IMG/VR virus record: IMGVR_UViG_3300040801_001383
Location: 1-21,942 of that record
Source of the DNA: a virus
Strand: one strand, 5' to 3'
Length of the DNA stretch: 21,942 nucleotides
Shown: one piece after another, positions 8,357 through 15,105 of the stretch
Layout of the letters: each line of letters opens with the position of its first letter
How positions within the stretch are numbered: the first letter of the stretch is position 1
Position numbers and translations under genes: made by a program
The notes under the pieces: model-generated
What the model saw: only the letters and a program-made list of their open reading frames with translations
What the model was told of the DNA's origin: nothing
Database searches by the model: none

Positions 8357-8713
8357 ATGAGCAATTATCATGTCTTAGATGTAAACGATAAGGAAGATAA
8401 AATTAATGTCGCATTTCATATAGTCGTTCCTGATGAGTTAAACGCTGTTGGAGTTAATTTAATGGAATGTGTGTCTCAGTTTATAGACCAAACCACAAAA
8501 GTTCCTTGGTTGGAAGTTGATTTTCCTACAGAATATATTCAAATTGGCAACGGTGAAGTGTATGAGTATTCTATTACTGTTCAGGTTGACGCTAATCTTT
8601 CAGTTTTAGATAAAAGGACATTGTTAGATAATAGATTTAATACATTAAATACGGCAATCCCTGAAGTGTTAAGAAAAAGATTTAAATTTTGGGGATTAAA
8701 TAGGGATGTATAA
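8357..8713 (+). CDS. Phage protein of unknown function, 118 aa
   Basis: I do not recognise a named family. The 118-aa product has alternating hydrophobic strands (KINVAFHIVVPDE, YEYSITVQVDANL), an acidic, mildly hydrophobic middle and a basic C-terminus (RKRFKFWGLNRDV). There is no signal peptide or membrane segment. The compact alpha/beta look with a mid-chain EYIQIGNGEVYEYSITVQV strand pair is reminiscent of small phage neck or tail-completion proteins, but that is a guess. The start ATG 8357 follows the previous stop by five bases; the ribosome site (AAAGGA near 8338) is rather distant. The stop overlaps the next start as TAATG. Confidence 0.6.
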   Translation: MSNYHVLDVNDKEDKINVAFHIVVPDELNAVGVNLMECVSQFIDQTTKVPWLEVDFPTEYIQIGNGEVYEYSITVQVDANLSVLDKRTLLDNRFNTLNTAIPEVLRKRFKFWGLNRDV

Positions 8714-9117
8714 TGGCAACAGCTAAAAAAATATGGGCTACAGCAACAACTTTATTTTCAACGAATGCTTATGGAGGTGGAGATTCAGATATCGCTGCTG
8801 ATGGGGCATGGGATTATACGAGTAACATAGACTTAGAAACTGATGGATACGAGGGTGTTCATATTGCTATAGAGTATGATTCAGCTGGAACCACAGACGA
8901 TTTCGAGGTTGGGATATTCCCCTCTTTAGACGGTAGTGCCTTTGATGATCTTCCTAAGGCTATATACAAGTTCGACAACAATAGCGGAGCTGATACTCAA
9001 GTCTCGATTAAAGTATTCGATTGGGCGAATTTAAGGCTAGGTTTAAGAACGGCTGGGACTACAGATACTTTTGACGCTAGAATAATTCATCAACGTTGGA
9101 GATGGGATGTTAGCTAA
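8713..9117 (+). CDS. Beta-rich phage structural protein, unknown family, 134 aa
   Basis: This 134-aa acidic, glycine- and aspartate-rich product has alternating polar and hydrophobic strands (GVHIAIEYDSAGTTDDFEV, TQVSIKVFDWANLRLGLRT). This resembles a jelly-roll or Ig-like surface domain. The C-terminus RIIHQRWRWDVS is aromatic. It begins in a TAATG overlap and shares its last bases with the LamG-repeat gene that follows. No enzyme motif is seen. Position in the cassette of surface-type genes suggests a virion component, perhaps head decoration or a fibre subunit. Confidence 0.55.
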   Translation: MATAKKIWATATTLFSTNAYGGGDSDIAADGAWDYTSNIDLETDGYEGVHIAIEYDSAGTTDDFEVGIFPSLDGSAFDDLPKAIYKFDNNSGADTQVSIKVFDWANLRLGLRTAGTTDTFDARIIHQRWRWDVS

Positions 9118-10501
9118 ACCGGATCATAATACTATATTCAATCCTCCAACCGGATTAGTATCATTCTTTTTGTTCAATTCTCAAGCGACCGAAGAAGAAT
9201 ACGACGTATTCGGGGGCAATGATGGAGTTGTTACAGGTGGTTCATGGGAGAGCAATGACCAGGGTTTAACATATCTTCTTGAAGATGAAGATTATATCAA
9301 TTTTGGCGGGACTGAATGGAGCATAAGCGATGAATTTACTATCTTTATGAGATTATGCTTGAGATCGAATGTAGCCGGTATTGATTACGATTCTGTCATT
9401 CAACGCGGGAGGTACTTTTTCCCTTTCGCCGTTCGGTTAACGACTGGTAATAATTTAAACTTCGCAACACGAACAACAGCAATGAATTATTTAAACAGTA
9501 CATCAACTTTATCATTAAACGAATGGTATGACTTGGTATTCACAAGAGATAAAAACGGGGTTAAAAATATTTATATAAACGGTGTAAATGACGGAACTGA
9601 TACTCAAGCGGGTGATCTTGATTTCGGTTCAGGTCAGGAAACTATTCTGGGCAAAGACTACGATGCTGGTGTTTTGTATTCAGATATTGAAATAGCGTGT
9701 TTGATAATGTTTAATAAAGCATTAACGGAAGGTCGGGTTAAATATTTTGATCCTTTTGAGATGTTTTATAGAAACAGATTCAGAGGATTTTATGTCGCTG
9801 CTGGGGGGACTATACATGACATAACTCCAATTGTTGATAATGTTTTTGAGAAAACATCCGTATTGGCAGCGATTAAAGACGTTCAAGTTGAAGCTGAATC
9901 AATTAACGAAATAACCCTACAGCTAGGGGCAATAAAAGTTTTGTCTCCTGTTATAGATAATGTTTTTGAAATTGTTGCTAGTACGCATAATATTAAATCA
10001 GTTGATGTTGTAATTGATAATACGATAGAAATTTTAACAAGTTTGACTTCGGCTGGGTTAGTTAATATCTCACCTATTATCGAATGTGTTTCAGATACAA
10101 TAATTACATTGGGTAGTTTGAAGGCCATTTCTTTTATTATAGACAATCAAAGTGAAAATGTGGCTAGTGTATATAATGAAAAATTTTTAGATTCAATTAT
10201 AGAGTCAACTTTTGAAATAAATTCAACTCTTGCTAATATTAAAAATGTATCGGTTTCTATAGATAATTCTGTAGAGTTAGCTATCGCTTTGGGGTTATTG
10301 AAAGATTTATCTGTAATAATAGAAAACAGTTTTGATATTGCAGTAACGTTAACCACTGAGCAAATCACTGGATTAATTGAGCAATTATATTTATCAACTC
10401 CTTTGGCAAAAAGCATAAATGTTAAATCAATTTTAACAAAAGAACTATTTGAAAAAGCAAGATTAACGAAAGAAATATCAACTATTACAAAATTAAACTA
10501 A
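9107..10501 (+). CDS. LamG/concanavalin-fold protein with C-terminal 20-residue repeats
   Basis: This 464-aa protein is probably an exposed binding protein. Residues about 14-215 have the pattern of a LamG-type (Laminin_G_3) sandwich: YINFGGTEWSISDEFTIFMRL, then LSLNEWYDLVFTRDKNGVKNIYI..GV, then TILGKDYD, and a closing IACLIMFNKALTEGRVKYF. Such domains often bind carbohydrate. Residues 237-418 consist of nine degenerate repeats of about 20 residues, and the last 46 residues are helical and basic. ATG 9107 lies inside the end of the previous gene. Location between portal and protease, not in the tail-tip region, favours a head-borne fibre or decoration, though a tail fibre is not excluded. Confidence 0.7.
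   Translation: MLAKPDHNTIFNPPTGLVSFFLFNSQATEEEYDVFGGNDGVVTGGSWESNDQGLTYLLEDEDYINFGGTEWSISDEFTIFMRLCLRSNVAGIDYDSVIQRGRYFFPFAVRLTTGNNLNFATRTTAMNYLNSTSTLSLNEWYDLVFTRDKNGVKNIYINGVNDGTDTQAGDLDFGSGQETILGKDYDAGVLYSDIEIACLIMFNKALTEGRVKYFDPFEMFYRNRFRGFYVAAGGTIHDITPIVDNVFEKTSVLAAIKDVQVEAESINEITLQLGAIKVLSPVIDNVFEIVASTHNIKSVDVVIDNTIEILTSLTSAGLVNISPIIECVSDTIITLGSLKAISFIIDNQSENVASVYNEKFLDSIIESTFEINSTLANIKNVSVSIDNSVELAIALGLLKDLSVIIENSFDIAVTLTTEQITGLIEQLYLSTPLAKSINVKSILTKELFEKARLTKEISTITKLN
9815..10360 (+). repeat. Nine tandem degenerate ~60-bp coding repeats
   Basis: Residues 237-418 of the LamG protein align as nine units, eight of 20 residues and one of 22. Approximate consensus: K-x-hydrophobic-S-x-hydrophobic-I-(D/E)-N-x-hydrophobic-E-hydrophobic-x-x-x-L-x-x-I. 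Examples are KVLSPVIDNVFEIVASTHNI, KNVSVSIDNSVELAIALGLL and KDLSVIIENSFDIAVTLTTE. The IDN/IEN core recurs with the period. The units are well diverged at DNA level, with only short shared stretches such as GATAATGTTTTTGA, so this is an old protein repeat and not a fresh tandem duplication. Confidence 0.8.
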
Positions 10502-10502
10502 T

Positions 10503-10796
10503 ATGTCTAAAGTATATGTAAACCAAACAAAATTAAGAATCAATTTTGATTTTGAAACGTCAATTACTGGATGTTCATCTGTAATTATAAATGTGCGTCA
10601 ACCTGGAGGATCAACCACGACGTGGACGGCGACGGTAAACGATTTGGCTAGTGGTACTGCTTATTTTGAGAATTTTACAACAACCACATTGCCAACAAAG
10701 GGGACATATTATTTGCAGCCAACCACTACTTTTTCAGATGGTACAGGCGCATCATGTGAAACTTACAAGTTAAAAGTTTACGGTGAATATGAATAA
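10503..10796 (+). CDS. Small Ig-like/baseplate-type beta protein, 97 aa
   Basis: This 97-aa product is predicted all-beta. KLRINFDFETSITGCSSVIINVRQPGGSTTTWTA is followed by AYFENFTTTTLPTKGTYYLQP and a final strand ending in the charged YKLKVYGEYE. The pattern, two strands of an early sheet, a middle W-containing strand and a G-x-Y-x-L-x-P strand near the end, resembles Ig-like domains at the N-terminus of phage upper baseplate (BppU-type) proteins. It starts two bases after the LamG-repeat gene and is the last gene before the promoter at 10800. Function beyond a structural role is not known. Confidence 0.55.
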   Translation: MSKVYVNQTKLRINFDFETSITGCSSVIINVRQPGGSTTTWTATVNDLASGTAYFENFTTTTLPTKGTYYLQPTTTFSDGTGASCETYKLKVYGEYE

Positions 10797-10799
10797 GTA

Positions 10800-10828
10800 T
10801 TGACAAGTTATAGCGTTGAATATATATT
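10800..10828 (+). promoter_or_regulatory. Near-consensus sigma70-type promoter before capsid operon
   Basis: A perfect TTGACA (10800-10805), a 17-base spacer and TATATT (10823-10828, five of six to TATAAT) sit in the gap 10797-10882. Transcription would start near 10835, giving a leader of about 48 bases before the protease start. The same architecture occurs at 5681-5709. It would drive protease, scaffold, decoration and major capsid genes, which are needed in large amounts. Confidence 0.7.
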
Positions 10829-10852
10829 GAATTATATTGAATTTTTTTGTAT

Positions 10853-10885
10853 TGTTGTCAAACAACCATAAAGGTTTTGACAATG
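10853..10885 (+). promoter_or_regulatory. Leader hairpin over the protease/scaffold ribosome site and start codon
   Basis: TTGTCAAA (10855-10862) is perfectly complementary to TTTGACAA (10876-10883). Two G-U pairs extend the stem to 10 bp, reaching all of ATG 10883-10885. The 13-base loop holds the ribosome site AAAGG (10870-10874). A shorter, competing hairpin, GTTGT-CAA-ACAAC (10854-10866), uses the same 5' arm and would free the start codon. The pair looks like a translational switch, but only the base pairing is seen. Confidence 0.45.
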
Positions 10886-12040
10886 CCTCTTCCAATACCT
10901 CACGAAGATGAATCGAAAGATGATTTCGTTTCTCGTTGCATGAGTGACGATATCCTACTAGAAGAATACCCAGACGAAAATCAACGATTAGCTATTTGCC
11001 ATTCTCAATTTGAAAAAACTTTTGAAGAAAGAAAAGTTTATGATATTGATAATGTCGAAATATTTAAAGCAGGCATATGGAATGGCCATTCATTTAGTGA
11101 AAAAGATATTGATGATATTGTAAAAAGTTTTAATGATATCGGAAGCGAAATAAAACCTTATATTAAATTAGGCCATGATGATAAACAGAAACTACTTCAA
11201 AAAGACGGATATCCGTCTGCTGGATGGATAGTATCACTTAGGAAAAATGGCGGGAAATTATTAGCATCGTTTAGGGGCATACCTGAGAAAATATATAAAC
11301 TTATTAAAAAAAAGGCTTATGGTCGTTTTAGTGCTGAAATTTATCATAATTTAACTATTGGGAATAAGAAATATCCTTATGTATTAAAAGCGGTATCATT
11401 GCTGGGAGCGGACACTCCGGCCGTTGAGGGGCTGGATGATTTTATAGATTTATATACTGAAAATAATTATAGATATGATAAAATAATACTATATGACGAG
11501 GTATACAACATGGGGGAACTTGAAGAACTCCAAAAGAAAGTAGCTCAAATGGCTAATGATATGGATGGTCTCCAAAAGGCCAATTCGGAGCTTATTAAAG
11601 AAAATGATGTTATTAAAAATGAAAACATGGAATTAAATCGTAAAGCTGAAGAGCAAATAAGATTAAACAGAGAAGCCGAAATTCAAAGATTTATGAATGA
11701 CATGGTAAAAGAAGGAAAGGTTTTGCCAAGTCAAGTCGATTATTTTGTTGCATTGTGTATGAATAGCGATGTTTTAACATTTACTAATAGTCAAAATCAA
11801 AAAATTGAAGGCAGTTCTCTTGATCTTGTAAAACAAATTATTGAAAATAATGATGTTAATAAATTTTCTGAGAATAGTGAAAAGGGTAAATCCAAAGACA
11901 TGAAGTATTCAGATATGGATGATGAAGAAAAGGACGAATATCTCGATAAAGAAATCAAGAAATATTGTCGTGAAAATAAAGTAGATTATATCGATGCTTA
12001 CCAGATTGTCCTTGAAAAACTAGAAGAGGAGGGCGAATAA
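10883..12040 (+). CDS. Prohead protease (Mu gpI-like) with scaffold domain
   Basis: The 385-aa product starts with MPLPIPHEDESKDDFVSRCM and QRLAICHSQFEK, a short domain often found at the start of phage prohead proteases. Residues about 45-200 resemble Mu gpI: an opening strand VEIFKAGIWNG, then IKPYIKLGHDDKQK with the conserved GH (likely catalytic His), YPSAGWIVSL, KKAYGRFSAEIYHN with the RxSAE motif around the candidate Ser, and LKAVSLLGADTPAVEGL. From about residue 210 on it is coiled-coil and very charged, as in scaffolds. ATG 10883 has AAAGG seven bases upstream; the longer in-frame TTG 10847 has none. In Mu-like heads this protein directs coat assembly, is processed, and is removed during maturation. 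Confidence 0.83.
   Translation: MPLPIPHEDESKDDFVSRCMSDDILLEEYPDENQRLAICHSQFEKTFEERKVYDIDNVEIFKAGIWNGHSFSEKDIDDIVKSFNDIGSEIKPYIKLGHDDKQKLLQKDGYPSAGWIVSLRKNGGKLLASFRGIPEKIYKLIKKKAYGRFSAEIYHNLTIGNKKYPYVLKAVSLLGADTPAVEGLDDFIDLYTENNYRYDKIILYDEVYNMGELEELQKKVAQMANDMDGLQKANSELIKENDVIKNENMELNRKAEEQIRLNREAEIQRFMNDMVKEGKVLPSQVDYFVALCMNSDVLTFTNSQNQKIEGSSLDLVKQIIENNDVNKFSENSEKGKSKDMKYSDMDDEEKDEYLDKEIKKYCRENKVDYIDAYQIVLEKLEEEGE
11510..12040 (+). CDS. Nested in-frame scaffold protein (Mu gpZ / lambda Nu3-like), proposed
   Basis: Inside the protease gene and in the same frame, ATG 11510 is preceded by GAGGT (11498-11502) with eight bases between GAGG and the start. It is the best internal ribosome site in the gene and lies exactly at the junction between the protease domain and the coiled-coil region (MGELEELQKKVAQMANDMDG onward). 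The 176-aa product would be a free scaffold protein lacking the protease, as with Mu gpZ and lambda Nu3. Translation from it is inferred, not shown. Confidence 0.55.
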   Translation: MGELEELQKKVAQMANDMDGLQKANSELIKENDVIKNENMELNRKAEEQIRLNREAEIQRFMNDMVKEGKVLPSQVDYFVALCMNSDVLTFTNSQNQKIEGSSLDLVKQIIENNDVNKFSENSEKGKSKDMKYSDMDDEEKDEYLDKEIKKYCRENKVDYIDAYQIVLEKLEEEGE

Positions 12041-12041
12041 G

Positions 12042-12551
12042 ATGGCTATACATGGAATTGGAAAAGAATATGACGTCACATTTAAGTGTGATGGGAATAT
12101 GAAAACTACTACAAGTCAATATAAAGTAGTCGCAATGGTGCCAGGAACAACCGGTAATGCTGACTGGACAGTCCAACTATGCGGTTATACTGGAACGGCT
12201 GGCAATGCAACAGCTTCTTCGCTTGTGCCGATTGGGATAAATCAATCTTATTTAAGCTCTTCTTCTGAGTCATGTGACGTTCGTTTGTTTGGTCTCAGCA
12301 AGGCGACTTGTGCAGAATCTATAACTGCGGGTGAATTTGTAAAAGCTGCCTATGGTGCAGCTGCTTCTAGCACGGTTATTCACGGAAATATCGCAGCTAT
12401 AGACAGTGGTAAAACAAGTACTGTTTTTGCTGATACAACGGTAACGTCATCCCATGGAGTTTGCTTAGGTCGAGCCATGGAAGATGGTTCAACTGGAACG
12501 GTTATAACAATTTTCGTCAATCCGTCATTGTACGAATCGACATTTATGTAA
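12042..12551 (+). CDS. Putative capsid decoration/cement protein
   Basis: This 169-aa Ala/Ser/Thr-rich beta protein is encoded between scaffold and major capsid, the usual place of head decoration (lambda gpD-like or DUF2190-type) proteins that lock the expanded shell. Seen in the sequence are YKVVAMVPGTTGNADWTVQLCGYTG, CAESITAGEFVKAAYG and a closing SHGVCLGRAMEDGSTGTVITIFV strand pair. These fit the cement pattern of variable loops around an entering 'introduce a value, exit with G-x-A-x-E/D' region. GGAGGG just upstream supports ATG 12042, one base after the protease stop. Family assignment is tentative. Confidence 0.6.
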   Translation: MAIHGIGKEYDVTFKCDGNMKTTTSQYKVVAMVPGTTGNADWTVQLCGYTGTAGNATASSLVPIGINQSYLSSSSESCDVRLFGLSKATCAESITAGEFVKAAYGAAASSTVIHGNIAAIDSGKTSTVFADTTVTSSHGVCLGRAMEDGSTGTVITIFVNPSLYESTFM

Positions 12552-12563
12552 AAAGGAGGGCTT

Positions 12564-13484
12564 ATGCCTAGACAGGGTAGTGTAAGAGTTGTAAAGACTC
12601 TATCTAATATAGCATTGCAATACAAAAACTCTGCGTATATTTTCCAAGATATACTTAAAGATGTTTTTGTAGAACATGATACAGACAAGTACTGGGTTTT
12701 AAATTCAAGTTTTAAGTTGCCTGAAACGATTAGGGCAAATGGAACACCGTCTAAAATGCATACTTGGGATGCTTCAACATCGAGTTATACAGTTAATGAG
12801 CATGCTTTAAAAGATGTTATAACAGAAAATGATCGTGATAACTCAGATTTAAATCTTGACCAATTAACCACAGAAGAATTGACTGATAAAATTCTTCTCA
12901 GGCAAGAATATGAAGCACATGAGTTGTTGTTTACAATAACTACGTTCTCAAATTATGCAGGGACTCTAACAGGTGATAACCTCTGGGGGACTACATCTTC
13001 TGCTCCAGTATTAAATATGCTTTCAGCATCGAGTTACATTGAAAGATATTCAGGTAAAACACCCAACACGGTTGTCATGGGAAGGTCTGTACATGATGTA
13101 CTCAAGGAAAGTTCTGTTATTTATGGCAGAATCCAATATGTTGAAAGACAAATTGTAACCAAGGAGCTTTTAGCAGCGTTATTTGATGTAGATAATGTTT
13201 ATGTTGGATCGGCTGTTATTGATGCAACAAAGGAAGGTGAAACTGCAACAATGACTTACCTATGGGGTGGTGATGTGCTATTGGCTTATTTCGACCCGAA
13301 TCCAGGAGGAAGAAAGGTCACGGCTGCATGTCAATTTAGAGTAAAGAAAAAGGGATTGCCATATCGTGTCAAGAAGTGGTATGAAGAAGATATCGAGGGT
13401 GACTTTATAGAAGTACAAACTAAATGTAAACCCAAGGCGGTAGCGACGTCGTGTGGCTATCTTCTGAAAGGAGTTAATGGATAA
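12564..13484 (+). CDS. Major capsid protein (HK97-fold, Mu gpT-like class)
   Basis: The 306-aa length, position after scaffold and decoration genes, and sequence pattern all indicate the major head protein. Near the N-terminus, TLSNIALQYKNSAYIFQDI and VEHDTDKYWVLN are typical of HK97-like capsid proteins of this type, followed by a helix-rich middle (TTEELTDKILLRQEYEAHEL). The P-domain segment is TPNTVVMGRSVHDVLKESS, then VTKELLAALFDVDNVYVGSA, and LWGGDVLLAYFDPNP with a C-terminal strand near RVKKWYEEDIEGDFIEVQ. A strong AAGGAGGG precedes ATG 12564, consistent with high expression. Its stop overlaps the next start as TAATG. Confidence 0.85.
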   Translation: MPRQGSVRVVKTLSNIALQYKNSAYIFQDILKDVFVEHDTDKYWVLNSSFKLPETIRANGTPSKMHTWDASTSSYTVNEHALKDVITENDRDNSDLNLDQLTTEELTDKILLRQEYEAHELLFTITTFSNYAGTLTGDNLWGTTSSAPVLNMLSASSYIERYSGKTPNTVVMGRSVHDVLKESSVIYGRIQYVERQIVTKELLAALFDVDNVYVGSAVIDATKEGETATMTYLWGGDVLLAYFDPNPGGRKVTAACQFRVKKKGLPYRVKKWYEEDIEGDFIEVQTKCKPKAVATSCGYLLKGVNG

Positions 13485-13714
13485 TGTCAGAACAAATGGT
13501 AGTTGTTAAAGCAGATCCAGAACAAATGGAGCGTCACAAAAAAGGCTTTGAGGTAACTAGAGAAAAGCAGATTACAAAATATGCAAATGACGGCAAAAAA
13601 AAGATCATTAAAGAAATTCATTTCGCTAATGGGATCACAAAAAGTGTTCTGATTGGTTTAATGAAAAATAAAAGAGTCATATTTGATCGAGGGATCGACT
13701 TTAAGAAAATATGA
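13484..13714 (+). CDS. Small basic phage protein of unknown function, 76 aa
   Basis: This 76-aa, lysine-rich product starts in a TAATG overlap with the capsid gene and overlaps the next gene by ATGA, so it is coupled to both. Visible are MVVVKADPEQMERHKKGFEV and a middle KKKIIKEIHFANGITKSVLIG. No known motif is recognised. By place, between major capsid and connector, it might be a head-completion factor or a regulator of the capsid/connector step. Confidence 0.6.
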   Translation: MSEQMVVVKADPEQMERHKKGFEVTREKQITKYANDGKKKIIKEIHFANGITKSVLIGLMKNKRVIFDRGIDFKKI

Positions 13715-14193
13715 GTTATTCAACTGCTACATCAATTTTAGCTATTCTGCCCGGTCTTCCGGCGACAACTTCGGCTGATGGCTATTCTAGCACAGTCTCA
13801 CTAATAGAGTCTCACATTGTCCGGGCAGATAGTTTTATTGATGCTAAATGTTCAAGAAGGTATAGTTTGCCTTTCAGTCCTGTTCCGCCTTTCATTCGTA
13901 CAATTAGCGAAGATATTTCGTCATGGTTTGTGTACAGGTCTGAATTTTCAACAGATATTAAAACAGATTTTGAGAACAGGTTTGAAGATGCGGTGGAATG
14001 GCTTAACCAAATCCAAGCCGGTGAATTAAATCTTGTTGATACATCTGGTAGTTTGGTGGCTGAGCTGTCTACAACTTCAGCTGGATTTTTGGATTCAAAT
14101 ACAAAAGATTATCAACCGTTTTTTGATGAAGATGAACCAGTATCCTGGAAGATAGACGCTGATAAAAAAGACGGCATAGCGGATAATAGATGA
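13711..14193 (+). CDS. Head-tail connector (Mu gp36/DUF1320-like)
   Basis: This 160-aa protein has the pattern of gp36-type head-completion proteins that attach to the portal and prepare it for the tail. SLIESHIVRADSFIDAKCSRRYSLPFSPVPPFIRTISEDIS matches the alternating 'A..eID..l..RY.LP....P..l......ia' pattern. This is followed by a helix (FENRFEDAVEWLNQIQAGELNL). An acidic tail (DEDEPVSWKIDADKKDG) follows. It follows the major capsid and small basic genes and overlaps both neighbours by ATGA, consistent with the connector block. Confidence 0.75.
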   Translation: MSYSTATSILAILPGLPATTSADGYSSTVSLIESHIVRADSFIDAKCSRRYSLPFSPVPPFIRTISEDISSWFVYRSEFSTDIKTDFENRFEDAVEWLNQIQAGELNLVDTSGSLVAELSTTSAGFLDSNTKDYQPFFDEDEPVSWKIDADKKDGIADNR

Positions 14194-14603
14194 TAGCAGT
14201 TAAACTTGATTTAGGAAAAGTTGAAAAGAAATTCAAAAAGCTAGAGCAAAAGGCTTTAAGGCCTAAACGTACAATCGATATTATAGCTGCCAAGGCGTGG
14301 AGAAATGTATTAGATCATTTCAAAACACAATCTACACCCGAAGGAAAGAAATGGCAAGGATGGAAACATAAAGGAAAGAGGGTAAGGGTTAGACCTTATG
14401 GCCGTGGTGGAAGCATGTTATTGCAAGATACGGGATATTTAAGAATGTCTACTCGTTTTAAAACTGTTAAAAGTGATGCTATAGTATATACTAAGACAAA
14501 ATATGCTGATTATCAAAATAAAATGCGAAAATTTATGGGTATAGACAAAGCTACAAGGAAAAAACTAAAAAGTGTTTTGCAAAAAGGATTATTTAGATCA
14601 TGA
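14190..14603 (+). CDS. Virion morphogenesis protein (Mu gpG/P2 gpS-like tail completion)
   Basis: This 137-aa, strongly basic product carries the family's pattern: an N-terminal helical region, then EGKKWQGWKHKGKRV, then LLQDTGYLRMSTRF (the 'L..TG.L..S' motif), YADYQNK and a closing FMGIDKATRKKLKSVL. Family members help finish the tail end that joins the head. The gene overlaps its neighbours by ATGA on both sides and follows the gp36-like connector, as in Mu-related heads. The usual HQ.G histidine-glycine near the 'Y.D' strand is replaced by YQNK. Confidence 0.75.
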   Translation: MIAVKLDLGKVEKKFKKLEQKALRPKRTIDIIAAKAWRNVLDHFKTQSTPEGKKWQGWKHKGKRVRVRPYGRGGSMLLQDTGYLRMSTRFKTVKSDAIVYTKTKYADYQNKMRKFMGIDKATRKKLKSVLQKGLFRS

Positions 14604-15097
14604 ATTTAGTATCCATATTGGGAAGTATTGAGAATTTGATTATTAAAAACAATACGGCAACTTCTGATTATGACGTTAGCGATGGATTGCAAAACAGAGT
14701 CAAGAAAACCCATAAAGGCGTTTCAGGAATGCATGAAACTTTTCCAGTTATTAAATCTCAACAGCCAGTTATTTTTATTGAAATCGACTCTACAAGTGAT
14801 AATATTTCACAGATTGGTAATTCCGCAAGACGAAATGTTGAATTAAATTTTAATATTGTTTCAATTATGGATTATGGAATGGGCGTATCTTTGGAAGGTG
14901 AATCAAGAGAAAAACTATCTTTAGAATCGATAAGACTTTCTCAAAATATTGAAACATTGTTTAGAAACAATATTACAATATCAAATACTGTAGATTGGTG
15001 CAGAGTAGAAGCTGTAACCTACTCAACAAATATTGAAGACACAGCATATCAGAATATTTCCATAATTCCTGTTTATGCTGAATTATTGACAACTTAA
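14600..15097 (+). CDS. Probable tail terminator/neck protein
   Basis: The 165-aa product lies between the gpG-like protein and the tail tube, where the tail terminator that caps the tube is normally encoded. It reads FPVIKSQQPVIFIEIDSTS, then NSARRNVELNFNIVSIMDYG, a helical EKLSLESIRLSQNIETLF, then VDWCRVEAVTYST and a final NISIIPVYAELLTT strand. A middle pair of strands around a helix and a closing strand fits the alpha/beta plan of terminator proteins (for example lambda gpU-like), but no single diagnostic residue is seen. It starts in an ATGA overlap. Confidence 0.6.
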   Translation: MNLVSILGSIENLIIKNNTATSDYDVSDGLQNRVKKTHKGVSGMHETFPVIKSQQPVIFIEIDSTSDNISQIGNSARRNVELNFNIVSIMDYGMGVSLEGESREKLSLESIRLSQNIETLFRNNITISNTVDWCRVEAVTYSTNIEDTAYQNISIIPVYAELLTT

Positions 15098-15105
15098 GAG
15101 GTAAT

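Noticed and set aside
9815-10360. CRISPR-like array
   Set aside because: The 60-bp period is in coding sequence, units are contiguous and degenerate, and there are no constant repeats with unique spacers.
10847-10882. Upstream TTG start for the protease gene
   Set aside because: It has no ribosome site and would add twelve residues before the family's usual MPLPIP start, for which AAAGG is well placed.
12380-12688. 102-codon - strand frame across decoration and capsid genes
   Set aside because: It is the complement of two strongly supported + genes and shows no independent support.
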